A stretch of 64,000 nucleotides of DNA from NCBI RefSeq assembly GCF_050624435.1, contig NC_134536.1, positions 7,878,758-7,942,757 of the forward strand. Reading direction: 5' to 3'. This document shows positions 1 through 12,476 of the stretch, in pieces. Source of the stretch: Tenrec ecaudatus (taxonomy: Eukaryota; Chordata; Mammalia; Afrosoricida; Tenrecidae). The notes under the pieces are model-generated. The model saw only the letters and a program-made list of their open reading frames with translations, had not been told where the DNA came from and did no database searches. Position numbers and translations under genes: made by a program. Every line of letters begins with the position of its first letter. Within the stretch, counting starts at the first letter, position 1.

Positions 1-640
1 ACTGATTCTTCTTTGTGCTTCTTTCTTCATTGTCCAACTTTCCCGTGGACATGTGGTGATTGAAAGTGCCCTGGCTGGGGTCAGGCCCACCTTGGTCTCA
101 AAGTAATTCCCTTGTTTTTCAACACTCTAAATGCAATGTGTCTTTTGATTTCTTGACTGCTGCTTCCATGAGCATCGATTGTGGCTGTAAGGCAAAATTC
201 TTGGAGACTCTGATCTTCTCGCCATTTATCATAATTGTCGCCTGTTGGTCCTGTTGTGCGGATGTGGGTCTTCTTTACATTGAGCTGTATCCACACGCAT
301 CTTCATCAGCAAGTGTTTCAAGTCCTTCTCACTTTCAAGCAAGGCCAATTGTGTCATCCTCATAGTCCTGGCAGGTTGTTCATAAGCCCATCAATCCTCC
401 CGCTTCATTCTTCTCCGGGGAATCCAGCTTCCCTGGTGATTCGCTCAGCAGACAGCTTGGACAAGGATGGTGAGCTGACACGCACCTTTTCTCATTTTAA
501 ACCATGCGGTATCCTCTTGCTCTGTTTGCACACTTGTCTCTGGATTCGTGTACAAGTTGTGCCCGAGCACAAGGAAGTGTTCTGGAATTCCCATTCTTCT
601 CAAGGCTATCCCACGCTCATTAGCTAACCCCTTACTGGCG
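1..640 (-). mobile_element. RTE/BovB-type LINE, reverse-transcriptase region, cut by window edge
   Basis: This is a 3'-half fragment of an RTE-clade non-LTR retrotransposon in antisense. It matches, block by block, the part running from the reverse transcriptase towards the 3' end that recurs elsewhere here (41.3-43.3 kb and 37.9-39.2 kb). Landmarks on the plus strand are 'ctgcttccatgagcatcgat', 'catcagcaagtgtttcaag' and 'gtgttctggaattcccattc'. The reading frame is broken many times, so it is a dead copy. Homology runs from base 1, so the element continues outside the window. Confidence 0.85.
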
Positions 641-1477
641 TCCTTTCTCCCCATCTCCCCTCCCCACTCTGATCACATTTCTTGGGATACCCTCCTGAAT
701 AAATTACTCCCATCATGTCCTTGCTCAGGCTTGTTTTTGAGAGACCTCAGACTCAGTCACCGATTATATACATAAAATAACCAGGGGTCACAGAGCTTAA
801 CTCGTGACTGGTCCACAGCTAATAAGTAACACGGTCAGCTGTACTTGCCCTTTCCAGTATTCTTCTCACTGCTTCCCCATATGGGCCAAGGTCTCCGCCC
901 CAGACGCTTACACTCAGGTAGGGTGGCGACTGCATGGGGTGAGAAAGGAAAGTGCTAGGAGGTCTGTACCTCTCTCCTTCCTTCAAGGTATATCCCTGGA
1001 GGGCTTATGGCAACGATGAGGCCTTCTTACAAAAAATCAAATCAAATCATGAATGGCCTTCATCAAATGGCTTCATGAAGGGTGTAGATGCCCAATCTGT
1101 CAGGACGACCTATGGAAGTAAACCTGAAACTCATAGATTCATGGGCACGGAAGAGTAGAGAAGGCGAGGGTAGTCCCTTAGCATTTATTAACAGAGGGCC
1201 CCCAAACTTAACTGGCTCCTTGGAGAACAGTGTGTTTGCATGCATTGCTCACAGCTCATTAGTCTGAAGCCAGTGCAAGTTCTCCTGCAAGTGAAGGAGG
1301 CGTGCTTGAAGGTTGCTTCTCCAACAGAGGTGGTTTCACTTGTGCCCTTGGCACTTGCCCGAGTCACCGGAATCATTAGTTCAATGTTGGGTTCGATCTA
1401 TAATTTTCATCCAGTCTGCTCTGATAATTCACCCCCTTGTGTTTCCTGGGATTCATATATATTTATTATAGTAATTA
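641..1477. other. Unassigned intergenic DNA
   Basis: No gene or clear repeat is recognised. The stretch near 800-835 ('cacagctaataagtaac') faintly resembles the middle of a MIR element, but too little matches to call it. Confidence 0.4.
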
Positions 1478-1682
1478 ATGCCGGAAACCTACTGCACGGA
1501 GTCAGTTCTGGCCCATAGCAACCCTCCGAGACAAGACCAGAACTGCCCTTAAGGTCTGTGAGGCTGTAGGGTTCCTGGGTGTGTAAATCAGGTTTTTTTC
1601 CCGAGGGACAGCTGGTGGGTTTGAATTGCTGACCTTGTCAGGAACAGCCTAATGAGTAGTCCATTACTCAAGGACTCCCTTC
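1478..1682 (-). mobile_element. AfroSINE
   Basis: Antisense, nearly full-length tRNA-derived SINE. The tail ('ggagtcagttctggcccata') comes first. The B-box complement ('gggtttgaattgctgacc') and the head complement ('aaggactccct') follow. Confidence 0.85.
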
Positions 1683-4368
1683 GTCAAGGACGACCGATTT
1701 TAGTACAATTTCGCTAGAAGGAAATCTCATTAAAATGAGGACCAAAATGTTACTGCAAATCCTTTTTAAAAAAAGAATGAAAGCTTAGGAAATTATCTTG
1801 AAAAGTGAAATTAAACTGAGAAACCAAGAGGTGATCTTTGGGGGCCTCTTGGAAAAGCTGCCTCTCACGAGGCTTTACATCAGAACACAGTCGCCAAGCA
1901 GTGAGAAGCCCGAGCCCCATGTCTAGGAACCTGGGCTGATGTCTCCAGCTGAGCCCCCAGCCAATGGCCCCCACCATCCATGTGAGCTCACCATCCTGGA
2001 AGCCCGGCCCAGTACAGCCTTCAAAGGCCTGTGGTCCCAGGTGACAGCTGCTGAGCTCAATCTAGCCTTGGAGTTTTGAGAAATGATAGCATACTGTTCT
2101 TTGAAGTCACACAAAAAAAGATAGTTGATATTTTGGCATAATTTCTTCTGTCAAAATTGTATACTTCCGTGACATGGGATCCTTCATTTCATGGCTGCCT
2201 TTATGAAGTAACCATCCAGAAGGGGATTTTTTTTTTTTTAATGCAGAAGGACTTCATCAGTTTTTCCAGGAACCCGCCTCCAACACCCTTCTTGTTGGAA
2301 TCTCTCGCTCATCACCATCCTTGTTAATTTTGCTCGGACTCAATTGCTACCTCCTCAAGCTCTGCCCTGTGTTCCTTGGTCAGTAGTTAGGGGCAATGAT
2401 TTCAGGGGTTCAGCACCTCTCTCACCAACTTCAGGGAATCAATCTTAGAGGCTGTGCGAGATCGACAGTTTAACTTTCCAGTCCGTTTGCACTGTGTCTG
2501 CACTGACTCTCAAATCTGTCCAGAGTGCCCCCCGCCCACCCCCAAGCACGCACAAATATTGAGGAGGCAGGAAAGAGAGCGCCGTGTTCTGAGCCGGGCA
2601 CAGGCCATGTGGGCAATAGCTGCATAAAAACTGTCCTTGTTAACGAAGGTGTTCGGGTTGTAAAGATGGTTGTGCCGTGCTCAACCCCGTCATGTGAAAA
2701 AGTCAAACATTAAGTAAAAAGCAAAGAAGCCCCCTACACGTGGCATCGGATAGTCACAAATGTCCTCTCGGCTCTTCCTTTCTTCAGCAGGCCCCTTCTC
2801 CAGCCTCCCCCTTCCCTCTCCCCCCAGGATCAGCAACCTTAGCACCTGGGTGTCTAATTCTCCAAGAGAGAAAGCAGAAGGGAAGTTCATATATGACTTG
2901 ATGTGCTCTCCCTTCCAGGAGTGATTTGTAATTTAGAACGGGTCAAGTGAGAGGACAAAACCTAACCTAAAGGAAGTGCTTTTCCCTCGGCGGGATTGGA
3001 GGCGTCCCATCAGGCCTCTGCCAGGTGCTCCTTGCCCTCCACCAGGAAGGCGTCCAGCTCCTCTGTCTCAGTGGACCAGCGGGACGAGGGAGGAGCGGAG
3101 TGACATGGAGCCGCTGGTGGCTTGCCAGTCACTCATCTCCGTATAGAAAATGTTCTCTACGGAGAACCCCCTGGTGGGCTAGCAGGCAAGTCCCGGCCAG
3201 CAATGCTGTTCACCAAGCCGCCCACATCCTGCTTCCTGAGGACGCCCCCTCCCTTGGCCTGGGCTAAAATTGATGAGACAGGAGAGAGATGGAGAATTGC
3301 TGGGAACATGTCCTTGGACAGGCCTTGAGGGGAGGGCGTTGGAGCTCAAGTGCAGGGGCTCTGCTCGGCCAGGAAAAGCGAGCTTCTCCAGAGGAAAGAG
3401 AGAGACGCAAATGTGCAGATTAATGTGCTGGCGAGAGTGGCGGGGGCCTCTTTCTGGCCGATTCTGTTCTCCTTGTGAAATAGAAAGCAGCTCAGAGAGG
3501 AAGGGAAGGCGGATGGAAGCTTGAGAAAGAGACGGTGGGAAACCCATGTCCAGGAACTCAGTTTCCAGGAAGTCACAGTCAGCAGCCATGGTGGGGAGAA
3601 AGTTCCAGAGAGAGAGAACGCGTTCGAGGAGAGAGAAGGATTAGGAAGAACTGCTCCGAGGAACGGGGAAGAAGCTTGACAGAGTGCCGTGGAACCGTCC
3701 TCAGAGACCTACTCTGGTCCTGTCTCTACACCACCCTAAACACTGAAGCCTGGTTTAAAGCCAAGACAACCAGGGCAGAAGGAAGGGGCTGAACAACAAG
3801 GGGCAAAAACAGCCTGGTGGGCCCGCAACTGGCTGAGAATAGAGACCTGACTGGAAGGAGAGAGCAGCCACAGCAGGGACCTCGTAGACTGTGGCCAGCT
3901 TGATGGCCAGGGATGACAGGCCTTCATGGTGCAGGGGCCCAGGGACAGTGGGAGCCGGACATGAATGATGTGGAGGGCACAGTCAGATCGCCGAACTGGG
4001 TCACATCCGCTTCCAGAAGTGGATCGATTTTAGGTTGCAACAAGGCCCAGAGTGCAGCCCTCTGGGCCAGACTCCAATGGAGGGGAGCTGAAGGTTTCTT
4101 GGGTTGAGGCAGAGATGAAGCTCAGGGAGATAAGAAGTTGGAATAGCCCTCGTTGGGCGACATGGAAAGATGGGACACTGGGTATAGAAAGGCCTGTGGG
4201 CCTATCTCCAAGAACCAACAGAATGCTGTGTGCCGTGACAGACAGCCAAACGATAACAGCAATAAGGAGAGGGGAGGGAGTGTGATTGAACAAGATACCT
4301 GGGCTCCAGGGACCACCTCATCAACCAGAGGACACAGCAGTGCATCATGAAGAGGGGCGGGCATACGG
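1683..4368. other. Unassigned intergenic DNA, about 2.7 kb
   Basis: No convincing gene or repeat is seen. There is a T-run at 2228-2240 and a purine-rich stretch at about 3270-3700. The open frames here are short, start on arbitrary codons and overlap one another on both strands, as chance frames do. Confidence 0.4.
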
Positions 4369-5031
4369 TGGGGGGGGGCGGGGGATAGAGACTACACAGA
4401 GTGACACTGAAAGTGTTTCTGCAGAAACTTATTAGCTTTATTAAGAATATCCATATAGATAGCTGTAGTAGCAAACACATTTTGGGTAAGCCCAGCTTAC
4501 ATCTACCAATATTTCTACAAGACTAAAACTCTATGCTAATTTACCTTTTAAGCCTTTTAATATACTCCAATCATAGCTATCATTATTACAAAGACAACTT
4601 AAATTACATTATTTCATCCACACTGGACACTGTTATTCTCATTGCTGCCAGTGGTTTTGTAGTTGCTGATCTTGTCAAATTTCTGGTGCTTTAATTACAA
4701 TATTGTGGTAAGTAGCATTTGTGAACCTTTATCAATAATTTCTTTGAGAATTAAGGAAGGAAAAATTAAAATTATATAAAGGCTTATGCTTAGTTACTAA
4801 ATACTATTACATTCAACATAGAAAGATCTTTCAAAATAATTTTGTTGTTAGTATTAATATAATCTAAGAAATATAGTAGATCAGCAATTTATAACTATAT
4901 TGTAATAGGATATCACATATCACATTATTTTAATAGCAAAATTGATACTACACATCACTAAGGATTCTGGTGGGGGAAGAAGTACACAGTAGTGGGGGGG
5001 AGACCCCATGAATTACTGCATTGAGTGACAC
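4369..5031. other. AT-rich block between two related short direct repeats
   Basis: Bases from about 4410 to 4970 are much more AT-rich than either side and hold no open frame. The block is bracketed by two similar segments of about 39 bases, 4369-4407 and 4992-5031. Both open with a G-run after 'gt' and both end in 'gagtgacac'. It may be an inserted element or a diverged repeat; I cannot name it. Confidence 0.45.
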
Positions 5032-5149
5032 CCATCCTCATGGCACCACGGGGCTCCCCAGCTGGACTTGCTCTTCCCCGACACTGTGGCTTGGTCTTTC
5101 TCAATGCCCACCTTCTGCTGGAACCTCTTCCCTCACTCCATTAGAAAAA

Positions 5150-5312
5150 AACAACAAGAAAAATAACAACAATAAGAACCCTGCCATGGCGTCCATTTCT
5201 ATTCACAGAGACCCAACAGAACAGGGTAGAACTTCCCCTTGGGCTGGTCGAGACTGTGAGTCTCCACGGGAGGAGCACCTTTCTCTTACGGAGCGAGCTA
5301 GGTGACCGGGCC
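5150..5312 (-). mobile_element. AfroSINE, partial
   Basis: Antisense copy preceded by an A/AAC-rich stretch (5144-5180), as expected of the reverse-read region around a SINE tail. The body matches at 'acagagacccaacagaacag' and 'ctttctcttacggagcgagc'. The tRNA head is worn. Confidence 0.7.
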
Positions 5313-6399
5313 TCCCTCCCAACTGCTGCACAGCTTTTGCACCATGGTCTGTGTACAGTTCACTGTTATCACATGGATGTTACAGACCCTTCCCCTTCAT
5401 AAGGGAACAGGCATTACATCAGAAAAACCTCTTCTCGACCCCCAGGGGGTTCTCAGAAATGGTGTCCAGTAACCCTACGATGGCTTTGCCCCATTATCCA
5501 AATGACCAAATTGGTACAAGTTATCCAGTCTTCTCTGTGTGTTTACTTCAATCTTCTTGCTTTCATTGATGCTCACTTGTAGGAATGCATTTGAGGTGAA
5601 TTTAGAGAGGAATTTGCCTTTACAACATTACTTAACTCTAAATCCAAGTTCTTGATAAGGCATCATTTTTTGAAAAGTTAGAAGGATTTTTATATTCCAT
5701 ATCACATTCTAATTCCCCACATTTTCTGCAGAAGGGCAACATTTGTTGCCCCTCCCATGAGCTTGGCATACTTTCCTCAGTGAGAATTTCTTGTATGTGA
5801 TAGTCTTTAGATTCTTCTTCAAGGTCAAAAGCCCTTTCATCTTGGTCCCTTTATACTAACCTAGAGATTAGGATAGCTTTGAGCAAAACAATGGTAAACA
5901 GAAGAGAATCACTCTGGTCCCATTATTGATTCTGTTCTTTACCGGTGAGGATGCTCTGTTTTCCATCAGAAACAAGATCCTCGTAAATGTCATCACCCAC
6001 ACCCCATCTGGGCGAGGGAAGGCAAGCCGCCTTGGTTCTGAATCAGATGTCATCACCACTGATAGCCACTTGGCTCCCAGCTTGGCTGGCAGTGGGGTCC
6101 AGGCCTAGAGGGTAGACCTCATCCATTGCCGTAGTTGAGCTGCCCCAAGGATAAAGCCACTGGCTCATCTCTAGAAAGGAAGAGGATCGGAGAACTGACA
6201 AGTAGCCAAGTAGCAGTGAAGAACCACTTTATCACTGCTCCCCTGACCCTTTAATGAACCAAAAAAATCATAAATGAGCCAATGGGCTCATCTGTGGACT
6301 TGGACATTTCATTGTCAGTGGGGTCACAGGAGAGATTCCCATTATGATGGCTAGAGGGGCAGGAGGAAAAATAAACATGGTAACATAGTGTATAGACCA
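5313..6399. other. Unassigned intergenic DNA
   Basis: No gene or named repeat is recognised. The first part is AT-rich. Around 5900-6100 there is a more mixed sequence with short overlapping frames on both strands that I regard as chance. Confidence 0.35.
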
Positions 6400-7025
6400 A
6401 GCTATGGTTCTTTGTCTAAGTTGTCTGAAAAAGCAAAACTAGTGAAGCTTATGCATGTGTGTACATAGAGAGAGGTTTACATGAAGGAAATAGCTCCCAC
6501 AGTTGTAAAAAAAAGTAAGCAAGGTCCTAATACATGGGTCAGATATCAGCCTGGAGGTTTCTCCTGACTCATAGAGCTACAAGATTAACAGGTCAGAACA
6601 TGAGCTTCTTTCTGGCTGCAGAGGTGAATGAGCCTAAGGTCGGCAGGTCAGGTGCCTAGCTTCAGAAGTGAGTGAATACAAAGTGGGAAGGTAAGACGGT
6701 TGGCTTCTGATGGCTTCCAGGACTGGCAGAGGTTATGGCGGGCCATTCACTGGCTCAAGTCCAAAGACTGGAGGCTACTGATTAGATCCAGAAGCCAGGT
6801 CTAGCAAAAAGGGGGCAAGCTTGTCCACAGTGTCCACATCAATTAGAACAGGTCACACCCTAGAGGAGATCTCATCATGAAGGAGTACTGGATTTTAACT
6901 GCCAAACCCTGAGAATCCTAGCCTAGTCAAGTTGATACAAAGCCTTAACTATTACAATCCATCCCTTGGCCACTTAGAACGTGTACACTTCTCCTGAAAT
7001 CATATATAATCTCTACCTAAAGACA
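6400..7025 (-). repeat. 3' long terminal repeat of the ERV
   Basis: It aligns along its length with 10928-11605 in the same orientation. Shared blocks include 'gctgcagaggtgaatga', 'gagaatcctagcc', 'aatccatccctt' and 'tcatatataatctctac'. Many substitutions and small indels separate the copies. Boundaries are approximate because a clean TG...CA pair was not seen at both ends. Confidence 0.75.
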
Positions 7026-7319
7026 ACCATAAAATCAGCAAATACCTCTGCTGGTCATGGTTCTTTGTTTAGTGGGAAGAACCAAACTTTCATTCCTGAA
7101 GGGTCTGGGTCATGTCAGAATTAGGTTTCTGTAGTTTACCATTAACTAGAAATAAGCACCAGGCATGGCAGTACTGAGAGATGTCCTAAGGAAACCCTTG
7201 GATTCTAGATATACTCTTCTCCATTATATAATATCAATCCAATTGTATACCATCAATCAAACTTCCTCTAGGCAATCAGATTCCATCAAATTACCCAATA
7301 CAGTAATTCCTTTCTTTGC

Positions 7320-10300
7320 TGTTGATTCAAAGGGATGAGGTGCTGAAAGTGGTAGGGGAGTTTCTTAACCTCCCTTTGGAACTAAGACTGCCAAACCCAA
7401 AGAAGATAGGGGTCACAGGGACAAGAAGCAAAAATGTTTCAAGTGGGTCAGCAGGAGGATGAGTGAGTGGCGCCACTCCTATTTCCACCCCTTGCTTCCT
7501 GGAGCCATGGATCCTGGCTATTGGGGAAATAGCACCATATATTGAACACCAGCTTGGAGCGCATAGAGCCTTCTGGGGAACCAGAGCCTTCGTGGAATTG
7601 CCACCTAGCTGGCACCATAATTGTATCTTTAGAAGTCCATCCATTGTTCTATTAAGACAGCTACTCCAGGATGATGGGGTACATAATAAGATCAGTGAAT
7701 CTCATGATCAGGGGTCCACTACATTGGGAATGCCACGAGTCCCTTGATCTGAGGCAATGCTGTGTGGGATACTTTGCCCTTGAAAAAGTCATTCAGGGAT
7801 GGTAGTTTTGACCAAAACTTTGCCAACAGAGAAGGCAAATCCATAGCCAGAGTAAATGTCTATTCCAGTAGGAACAGAATGCTTCCTGTTCCATGATGGA
7901 AGTTATCCAAGGCAATCAACTTGCCACCTGGTTGCTGGTTGCTCTCCTTGAGAAATGGTCCCACTTCACAGATTCAGTGGTGGTGTCTGTAGCTAGCAGT
8001 TTGAGCAGACTGGGCACTCAGCTATGGCAGTAGTCAACTCAGTCTTGATAAGTGGCCATCCCAGTTGATAAACCCATGCGTAACCTTCATCCCTGCCACC
8101 ATGGCCACTTTGTTCATGAGCCCATTGGCAGTGAGTTTGTTGTTGTTAGGTGCTGTTAAGTCGGTTGTGATGCATAGTGGCCCTCTATATAACAAAATGA
8201 ACCACTGCCCAATCCTGCAACATCCTCACAATTCTTGTAATACTTGAGCCCACGGTTGCAGCCACTGTGACAACCCATCTCACCAAGGGCCTTCCTCTTT
8301 TTTGATGCCCTTCTACTTTACCAAGTATGATTTCCTTCTCCAGGGTCTGGTCTCACTGACAACATGTCCGAAGTATGTGAGACATAGTCTCAAGTGGCTG
8401 GGAAAAGAGGATTGTTGGTATGACTGCTTTCCACAGAACAATCCACTTGATTGTTAAAATCCTCCTCTGCTGAGGTAACTTTTTTGTGAGCATTCACATA
8501 AGAATCAAATATCTTCAGTTTTTTGGCCCATTCAGAGAGATCTATCCACATGCCTCTTTCCCACACCTCCTTGTCACAAATTTTCCAATCATGCTCTTTC
8601 CAAGTCGCTGAACATCCAGCCAAACCATTGGCCACAGCCCATAAATCAGTGTACAGTTGCACATCTGGCCATTTCTCCTTCCAAGTAAAATGAACAGCCA
8701 GGTGCACTGCTCGAAGTTCTGCCCATTGGGAGAATTTCCCTTCACCACTCTCCTTCAGGGAGGTCCCAGAAAGGGGCTGTAGTGCTGCTGCTATCCATTT
8801 TCGAGTGGTGCCTGTATATCAGGCAGAACCATCTGCAAGCCAAGCAAGAGTTTTCTCTTCCTCCGTCAACTGACTAGTCATAAGGAACTTCTCATGAGGC
8901 CGTAAGTGCAGAGTATGAGAAGAAAGGTCATATGAGGAGTAAATACCATGGGCATGTGGGCAAGTCCTCATGAAATTTACTTGTATCTTCAAGTCCTGCT
9001 CCAGCCTGGTCATCTATATGCCATTTCCATTTAATGATGGACTGCTGCTATGCATGTCCAACTTTATGTCTCTGTGGGTCAGACGACACCCAGTTCAAGT
9101 GTGCAGCCCAGGCTACATGGTGAGTTGGTGATCTATGGTGAGGTATTCAGTCTCTACTAAGGCTCAGTAACAAGCAAAAACTATTTTTCAAAGGGGGAGT
9201 AGTTGTCTTCAGAGATGACAGGGCTGTGTTCCAAAATCATGAGGGTCTGCACTGTGATTCACCAATAGGAGTCTGCCAAAGACTCCAAACAGAATCTCTA
9301 TCTACCACTGACACTTCAAGCACCATTGGATCAGCTGAGTCATAGGGTCCAAGTGGCAGAACAGTTTGCACAGTAGCAAACTGTTCAGAGACTTTTTTTG
9401 TTCTAGGACCCACTCAAAACTAGGAGCTTTTCCAGTCACTTCAAAGATAGGCTGGAACAGCATCCTCCAAATGAGGGATGCGTTGCCTCCCAATTTCCAG
9501 AGAGGCCCACCAGGTATTGTGCCTCCTTCAAAGTTGTGGGAGGAGCCAGATGCAATAACTTATCCTTCCCTTTAGTAGGACATGCCCACACCACTGAACT
9601 GTTAGAAATTTCACTAAAGCGGTCGGCTCCTGAATTTTTGTCAGGTTGATGCCCTACCTTCTAGTACCCAGATGTTTTACCAATAAGTCTAGAGTTACTG
9701 ATATTTCTTCCTTGCTAAGTCCAATCAAGGTCCCAAGTAACTAAAAGATGACATAGTGCTAGAAAGTTTATATACCTCTGAGGTAGGACGGTAAAGGTGT
9801 ATTGTTGACCTTGCCAACTGAAGGCAAACTGTGTCTGATGATCCTTCAAAACCAGAATTGAGTAAAAGGCATTGGCCAGATCAATAGTTGCATAATTGGT
9901 ACCAGGAGGTGTATTAATTTTCTCAAGCAAAGAAATCACATCAAGAACAGCAGCTACAATTGGAGTAATCACCTGGTTAAGTTTAAGACAATCTGCTGTT
10001 ATTCTCCAGGATCCATCTGGTTTGGGTTTGTTTTGTTTTGTTTTGTTTTTGCACGGGCCACATAGGTTGAGGGAATCACCACCCCTGAGTCTTTGAAGTC
10101 CTTGAAGGTGGCACTAATCTCTGCAATCCCTTCAGTAATGTGGTATTGCTTTTGGTGGACTATTTTCCTAGATACAGTTCTAATGGCTTCCACTTGGTTT
10201 TCCCTACCATAATAGCCCTTCTTACACATTTTAGGAACCCAATATGGAGGTTCTGAAAGTTGTTGAATGTGTGTAACCCAATGATTAATTCTGGAGCTAG

Positions 10301-10560
10301 AGAAATCGCTACAGGTTGGGTTTGGGGACCCACTAGATCCACTATGAGCTGAGCCTGAGCTAAGACTCCATTAGTAACTTCCATACATCCCTACTCTGAC
10401 TGGTGGGTCACAGTGATGTTTTGGAGTTTCCTAAAATTAGAGTCAATACAGAGGCAATGTCCAATAATCCCCCAAAGGTGATTATTTCCATGCCCCCAAC
10501 ATAAAGTCACTCTGGTATAATTTTTTTCTTTGGGGACACAACTGGAAATTTTGAAGATTT
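7320..10560 (-). pseudogene. Retroviral pol remnant (RT, RNase H, integrase)
   Basis: Reading down the minus strand, about 10384-9999 is the segment leading into and starting the reverse transcriptase. About 9972-9715 holds the RT core with the block YATIDLANAF, which includes the first catalytic Asp, and a downstream LPQ. The expected YxDD box is not found, and sequence passes directly into thumb-like DNA, so it looks deleted. About 9013-8819 is connection-like. About 8748-8394 is RNase H, with YTD and NAHKKVTSAEEDFN blocks. After the RTE insertion, about 8120-7330 is integrase, with a CxxC pair near 8030 and core blocks DIYSGYG and ASDQGT. A TTTTG repeat has expanded near 10025-10050. Stops and frameshifts are frequent, so no functional enzyme can be made. 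Confidence 0.8.
8133..8393 (-). mobile_element. RTE LINE 3' end inserted in ERV pol
   Basis: Antisense 3'-terminal fragment starting at 'gttgttgttaggtgctg', the complement of the RTE tail, and running through 'accaagtatgatttccttc' to 'acaacatgtccgaagtatg'. It separates the RNase H and integrase parts of the retroviral pol, so it landed after the provirus. Confidence 0.85.
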
Positions 10561-10927
10561 TGTGCAGTACTTGAACTGTGACTCTAAAACCCTCAGCTCA
10601 TCTCTTTTCTTTACCTAGTAAGTCTTTCTGTACCTAGTTGGGCTTTATCTAGTAAGAACAATCAACCAGCTTCCCTAAAATTTTTATCTGGACAACATTT
10701 CAGAAATATATCCAACACACAGTTACCTAGAACCTTGCTTCTCACCAATATTTGATCTGTTGGTGGTAATATTTTGCATATTAATATTGCTAGCTTGGAT
10801 TAGCAGTTCCTTTTTACTAACAGAGGCAGAGTTATCAGTTAATAGATCCAGAGTTATAAGTACCTTAAAAGTTAACGTTTAGAAAGCTTATCCTTGTGAT
10901 TTTGTTTTTCTAGAACCACTCTTGAGG

Positions 10928-10971
10928 ACCAAAAGCCATAGGCTGGGTTTCTAGAGAAGCAAAACCTTATT

Positions 10972-11039
<68 letters not shown>

Positions 11040-11605
11040 TTTATATCAAAGCTCATATCAAGAAAATTGCTCACAGGGTTGTAGAGGTGAACAAGGTCCA
11101 AGTCCATGTAGAGATGGGAACAGTTCAGATGTCAGGCTGGAGGCTTCTGATTTTCATGGCTGTAAGGCTGATAAACTCAAGATTGGCAGGTTAGACCACA
11201 AGTTTCCAGCTGCAGAGGTGAATGAATGCAAGGATGGCAGAGCAGGCTTCTAGATTCACAGGGAAATTAATCCAAGGTCAGCAAGTAAGATGGCAGGCTG
11301 CTGGTGACTGGCAAGCAATAAGGCAGGCCACTAATTCGAGTTCAAGAACCAAAGCTGGTTAAGCCAGATACAGGATACAGACCCAGAAACCAGCAGGTAA
11401 GCTTTCCCACAATGCCCCCTTATATTGGAAGCAGGTCACACCATAGAGGAGATTTGATCTTGAAAGATTACTAGATTTTGACTGCTGAACCCAGAGAATC
11501 CTAGCCCAGTCAATTGACACAAGACACTATTATAATCCATCCCTTGTCAAGTTGACATCTGTACACATCTCCTGAAGTCATATATAATCTCTACATACAA
11601 TTATA
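10928..11605 (-). repeat. 5' long terminal repeat of the ERV
   Basis: Partner of 6400-7025. It carries a (GT)n(GA)n microsatellite where the other copy has only 'gcatgtgtgtacatagagagag', so the short tract probably existed in the ancestral LTR and expanded in this copy. Confidence 0.75.
10973..11039. repeat. (GT)n(AG)n microsatellite
   Basis: GT dinucleotide run 10973-11018, directly followed by an AG run 11019-11039. Both are uninterrupted. Confidence 0.98.
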
Positions 11606-11769
11606 AAGCCGTACTTGTGCCTAACATGGAAAGCTTTCATGCCAAAAGCAAAAAGGAGAACTCTATGTATGCATTCACATTTAGCATTTAAGAATATCTA
11701 AGATTTATACACAATACAGGTGTAAGTTTGTGCATTATAAGACAAAAGTATGTATTTTGTTTTCCATTT

Positions 11770-11990
11770 AAAGGAATGGGGAGGAAGTAACATTTACTGA
11801 GCCCCGAAGAAGTGTCTAGTGCTCTATGTAGCTTATCTCCTCATTTAACCATCACAACCGCCCCGGGAGATAAGTACTATGATTATGATAATTTTCTAAT
11901 GAGGCTTCCAGAGGTCAAATCACTTGCCTGAAGTTACACAGGTAGTAAATGACACAGCCAGCCTTATACCAAAACCCTTGCTTTTTCCAC
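11770..11990 (+). mobile_element. MIR SINE
   Basis: Classic mammalian-wide interspersed repeat in sense orientation: 'aacatttactgagc' near the start, 'gataagtactatgattat' in the core, then 'tcacttgcctgaagttacac' and 'cttttccactatatcat' at the end. It is far older than the AfroSINEs, in keeping with its divergence. Confidence 0.85.
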
Positions 11991-12339
11991 TATATCATTT
12001 GTGGCTTCCTCGAGTTCTGCCCCTGCTCCTGCCCCATCCCTACCAACCAACCCCCCCCCCCCGAAAAATAAAGGTTTTGGTCCTTTCCTGTACACATCTT
12101 CAAGTCTTCCTTCTAGAGTCATTTTTATAGCTCACCTAATATGCTTCCAGGATAACTGGGGAGGAATTGAGTTATCTGATAGGTGCAGAAATGACAGAAG
12201 TCTAACATGTATCTAGACATTTTTAAAATATGCAATGTAGGAATATAATCTCATCATTAATTAGATCCTCAGTTATATTATGAATATGAGTTAGATTGGA
12301 ACCATGCACCATAGTGTTTTCAATAACTATTTTTGTTTG
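11991..12339. other. Unassigned DNA downstream of MAS1
   Basis: Contains a C-run (12051-12062) and AT-rich sequence. I see no AATAAA on the minus strand near the MAS1 stop that would mark a certain 3' end. Confidence 0.4.
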
Positions 12340-12445
12340 TTTGTTTAACTTGATTACCAGGCCTCTTCCCTAAGGCATCTCTGGGTGGACTTGAACCTCC
12401 AACCTTCTGGTTAGCAGTCAAGTACATTAGCTATTTTTAAGCCCC
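12340..12445 (-). mobile_element. AfroSINE type II, head half
   Basis: Antisense fragment with 'gcatctctgggtggacttga' and 'cttctggttagcagtcaag'. It lies about 150 bases beyond the MAS1 stop codon, probably within the 3' untranslated region. Confidence 0.75.
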
Positions 12446-12476
12446 CACCCACCCCCAGGGAGTCTATTGCATATTT

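Larger units (their letters stand above)
6400..11605 (-). mobile_element. Decayed endogenous retrovirus (ERV-L-like), about 5.2 kb
   Basis: The provirus reads on the minus strand. It has two related terminal segments in the same orientation (6400-7025 and 10928-11605) with retroviral pol remains between them in the expected order: pre-RT segment, RT, RNase H, integrase. No gag is seen in the roughly 370 bases between the 5' terminal repeat and pol, and no env is recognised. All frames are broken by stops and indels. An RTE fragment (8133-8393) sits inside pol, and a GT/GA microsatellite has grown inside the 5' repeat. The marked divergence of the two ends implies an old insertion. ERV-L is suggested by the terminal-repeat sequence and the apparent absence of env; a class I origin is not excluded. 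Confidence 0.75.
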
